Source: Crystallibacter permensis (GTDB lineage: Bacteria > Actinomycetota > Actinomycetes > Actinomycetales > Micrococcaceae). From it: a stretch of DNA of 64,000 nucleotides. Made by a program: the position numbers and the translations under genes. Each line of letters starts with the position of its first letter. Within the stretch, counting starts at the first letter, position 1. The DNA lies in the NCBI RefSeq assembly GCF_025960875.1, contig NZ_JAODLR010000024.1:1-64000 (forward strand). The letters run 5' to 3'. Of the stretch, positions 62,465 through 64,000 are shown in pieces. Under the pieces are notes generated by a model that saw only the letters and a program-made list of their open reading frames with translations, ran no database searches and was not told where the DNA came from.

Positions 62465-62647
62465 ATGAACTCTACGTTGGTTCGACCTCGCAGTGGCAAA
62501 ATGATCGCCGGCGTCTGTGCGGCGCTCGCCGCCCGGTTCGGAATTCCAAAGCTGCTCATACGGATCGGGTTTGTGATCTTTGGCCTGGTGGGCATTGGCG
62601 AAATCGTCTACATCCTGCTGTGGATCATGATTCCCAAAGCGCCCTGA
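62465..62647 (+). CDS. PspC-domain small membrane protein
   Basis: The 60-residue protein is a bare PspC domain: LVRPRSGKMIAGVCAALAAR, then one membrane helix LIRIGFVIFGLVGIGEIVYI and YILLWIMIPKAP at the end. PspC domains take part in envelope-stress sensing, usually with PspA; the PspA-like gene here is 56 kb away. The ATG start is in a 2-base gap from a stop and lacks a clear ribosome site. Confidence 0.85.
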   Translation: MNSTLVRPRSGKMIAGVCAALAARFGIPKLLIRIGFVIFGLVGIGEIVYILLWIMIPKAP

Positions 62648-62708
62648 GCCGCTCCCAAGTGCAGCCGCAGAAATAAGCTGAGCACCGGCGTCGTTGTCCA
62701 TGGTGTAC

Positions 62709-62726
62709 CCGGGCAACCATGCCCGG
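62709..62726. terminator. Small hairpin after the PspC gene
   Basis: CCGGGCA (62709-62715) pairs with TGCCCGG (62720-62726) around ACCA. It may end the PspC transcript or sit in the leader of the next gene, 32 bases before that start. Confidence 0.4.
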
Positions 62727-62758
62727 AAATGGGCATCTTACGAAAGGCTGGCTTACCA

Positions 62759-63748
62759 GTGACTGTTCCTCTCTCGATTCTCGATCTGGCAACTATCGGC
62801 AAGGGCGAGACGGTGCGGGACAGCCTCGAGGGCAGCGTCGCCCTCGCGCAGCGGGCCGAAGAGCTGGGCTACCGGCGCATCTGGTATGCCGAGCACCACA
62901 ACATGTCCTCGATCGCGTCTTCGGCGACCAGCGTGCTGATTGCCCATATTGCCGCTCATACCGAGAGAATCCGGCTCGGCGCCGGCGGCATCATGCTGCC
63001 CAACCACGCGCCGCTGACCATCGCCGAGCAGTTCGGCACGCTGGAGACACTGCATCCGGGGCGGATCGATCTTGGCCTGGGCCGCGCGCCGGGTAGCGAC
63101 CAGAACACCATGCGCGCGATGCGCCGCGATCCGATGAGCGCCGAGAGTTTTCCGCAGGACGTGCAGGAGCTCCAGGGCTACCTGACCGGGCAGACGCGCA
63201 TTCCCGGCGTGGAGGCGACGCCGGGCAAGGGCACCAACGTGCCGCTGTACATCCTCGGATCCTCGCTCTTCGGCGCCAAGCTGGCCGCCGCGCTGGGACT
63301 GCCGTACTCCTTTGCCTCGCACTTCGCGCCGAATGCGCTGCAGGACGCGGTGGCCGCGTACCGGCGAGAGTTCCAGCCTTCCGAGCAGCTGGCCGAGCCG
63401 TACGTGATCGCGGGCGTGAACGTCATCGCCGCGGATTCGAACGAAGATGCCCAGGCGCAGCTCCATATCACCAAACGCTCCCGGGTCTCGCTGCTCTTCG
63501 GCCGCGACCGCACGTTCACCGATGAGGAAGCGGACATGATCCTCGAGTCTCCGCAGGGCCAGCACGTCGAGCAGATGGTGAAGTACTCCGCGGTCGGCAC
63601 GCCGGAAGCAGTCAAGGAATACCTGGACGGCTTCGCCAAGCATGCCGACGCCGACGAGCTGATTGTCGCGCACCAATCACCGACGACGGCGCAGCGGCTC
63701 CGCTCGGTGGAGCTCACGGCCAAGGTCAGCGGGCTGGTAGCTGCCTGA
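62759..63748 (+). CDS. Luciferase-like flavin-dependent monooxygenase
   Basis: The 329-residue bacterial-luciferase-like TIM barrel carries [17 protein letters not shown] at the start, [34 protein letters not shown] and [14 protein letters not shown], typical of the MsnO8/YhbW group. It uses FMNH2 or F420H2 and oxygen on an unknown substrate. GTG at 62759 is chosen because family proteins begin MTVPLS and AAAGG lies upstream; ATG at 62729 is the alternative. Confidence 0.88.
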   Translation: MTVPLSILDLATIGKGETVRDSLEGSVALAQRAEELGYRRIWYAEHHNMSSIASSATSVLIAHIAAHTERIRLGAGGIMLPNHAPLTIAEQFGTLETLHPGRIDLGLGRAPGSDQNTMRAMRRDPMSAESFPQDVQELQGYLTGQTRIPGVEATPGKGTNVPLYILGSSLFGAKLAAALGLPYSFASHFAPNALQDAVAAYRREFQPSEQLAEPYVIAGVNVIAADSNEDAQAQLHITKRSRVSLLFGRDRTFTDEEADMILESPQGQHVEQMVKYSAVGTPEAVKEYLDGFAKHADADELIVAHQSPTTAQRLRSVELTAKVSGLVAA

Positions 63749-63775
63749 GGGCGACGCCCGCTCGCTGGTCCGTTC

Positions 63776-63831
63776 TTAATCACTAGGTGCTCTGGGCCGA
63801 TTGACATCGGCCCAGAGCACCTAGTGATTAA
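63776..63831. terminator. Perfect 26-bp hairpin with TGAC loop
   Basis: Positions 63776-63801 and 63806-63831 are exact reverse complements around a 4-base TGAC loop. It starts 28 bases after the luciferase-like gene. No T-run follows, so it is either an unusual terminator or a DNA element of other function. Confidence 0.55.
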
Positions 63832-63892
63832 TGGTTTCGGTGTTTACGCGTCAACAGGTCCGAGCGTCTCCACGGCGTAGGCGTGTGAGCTA

Positions 63893-63936
63893 TTGACAGC
63901 AGCGCGTGTCTTCGGTCACCATAGATCGTATACGAT
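63893..63936 (+). promoter_or_regulatory. Promoter-like element and palindromic operator for a gene beyond the window
   Basis: TTGACA (63893-63898) is a consensus -35. Downstream is ATCGTATACGAT (63925-63936), a 12-bp perfect palindrome of the type used by GntR regulators. The best -10 candidate (CATAGA, 63920-63925) is too far for ideal spacing. The window ends with GGGGGGAAGGATCAC, a strong ribosome site, so a plus-strand gene probably starts just past 64000. Confidence 0.45.
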
Positions 63937-64000
63937 TTCAAATCCGAAACGTTCTCGCCCTTGGAAGAAAACCCCTTGAACGAGGGGGGAAGGATCACGC

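Noticed and set aside
1-64000. CRISPR arrays, tRNA or rRNA genes, insertion sequences, prophage
   Set aside because: No spaced direct repeats, cloverleaf-like sequences, transposase or integrase motifs were found on either strand by eye.

Overview
The window is high-GC DNA with the gene density, GTG starts, LuxR-LAL regulator and PduO/PspC/MhuD-type families of an actinobacterium. The gene content (ben/cat and van aromatic catabolism, many MFS pumps, a MhuD-like haem monooxygenase) suggests an Arthrobacter-like member of the Micrococcaceae; this genus-level call is inference from gene content, not from a marker gene. No rRNA, tRNA, CRISPR array, insertion sequence or prophage was seen.

Layout. 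1-1.2 kb: two strong hairpins, a secreted Asp/Arg-rich protein and an empty 355-base stretch. 1.2-5.8 kb: a small catabolic locus of unknown substrate (DUF3830 protein, two maleate-isomerase/Asp-Glu-racemase-like proteins, an amidase) with its probable GntR/FCD regulator; the same GATTGTCAACAATC operator lies before the operon and before the regulator. 5.8-13 kb: housekeeping and stress genes (PspA-like protein with a membrane partner, cold-shock protein, fatty acid desaturase, MFS exporter, aldo/keto reductase, PaaI-type thioesterase, DUF503, dienelactone-hydrolase-like protein). 13.3-23.4 kb: the benzoate/catechol branch of the beta-ketoadipate pathway: LysR regulator-catB-catC, the LAL regulator benR, benABCD and, divergent from benA, catA. 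BenABC and BenD convert benzoate to catechol, CatA opens the ring, and CatB and CatC give the enol-lactone; pcaD/IJF are not in the window.

23.5-26.7 kb: NUDIX hydrolase, MhuD-like monooxygenase, small membrane protein, flavin reductase-like protein, LysR regulator. 26.8-36.8 kb: an aromatic-acid locus: two paralogous NMT1/SsuA-type binding lipoproteins without permease or ATPase, a ThDP enzyme, an acyl-CoA synthetase, a PadR regulator (probable VanR), vanA, vanB and an AAHS-type MFS transporter. A 17-base ACTAT..CATAGATA motif occurs twice between the PadR gene and vanA and once before the second lipoprotein, so these units may form one regulon.

36.8-46.7 kb: a second EntS-like MFS exporter, putP, and a complete Wadjet (jetABCD) anti-plasmid SMC system with overlapping genes. 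46.8-53.2 kb: a CUT1 sugar ABC importer without its ATPase plus a GH38 alpha-mannosidase. 53.2-64 kb: PduO-type cobalamin adenosyltransferase, BCCT transporter, SDR epimerase, thioesterase, acyl-CoA ligase, LysE/Lrp pair, LysR/EamA pair (the EamA gene carries a one-base frameshift), PspC, a luciferase-like monooxygenase, a 26-bp perfect hairpin, and a promoter-like region for a gene beyond the right edge.
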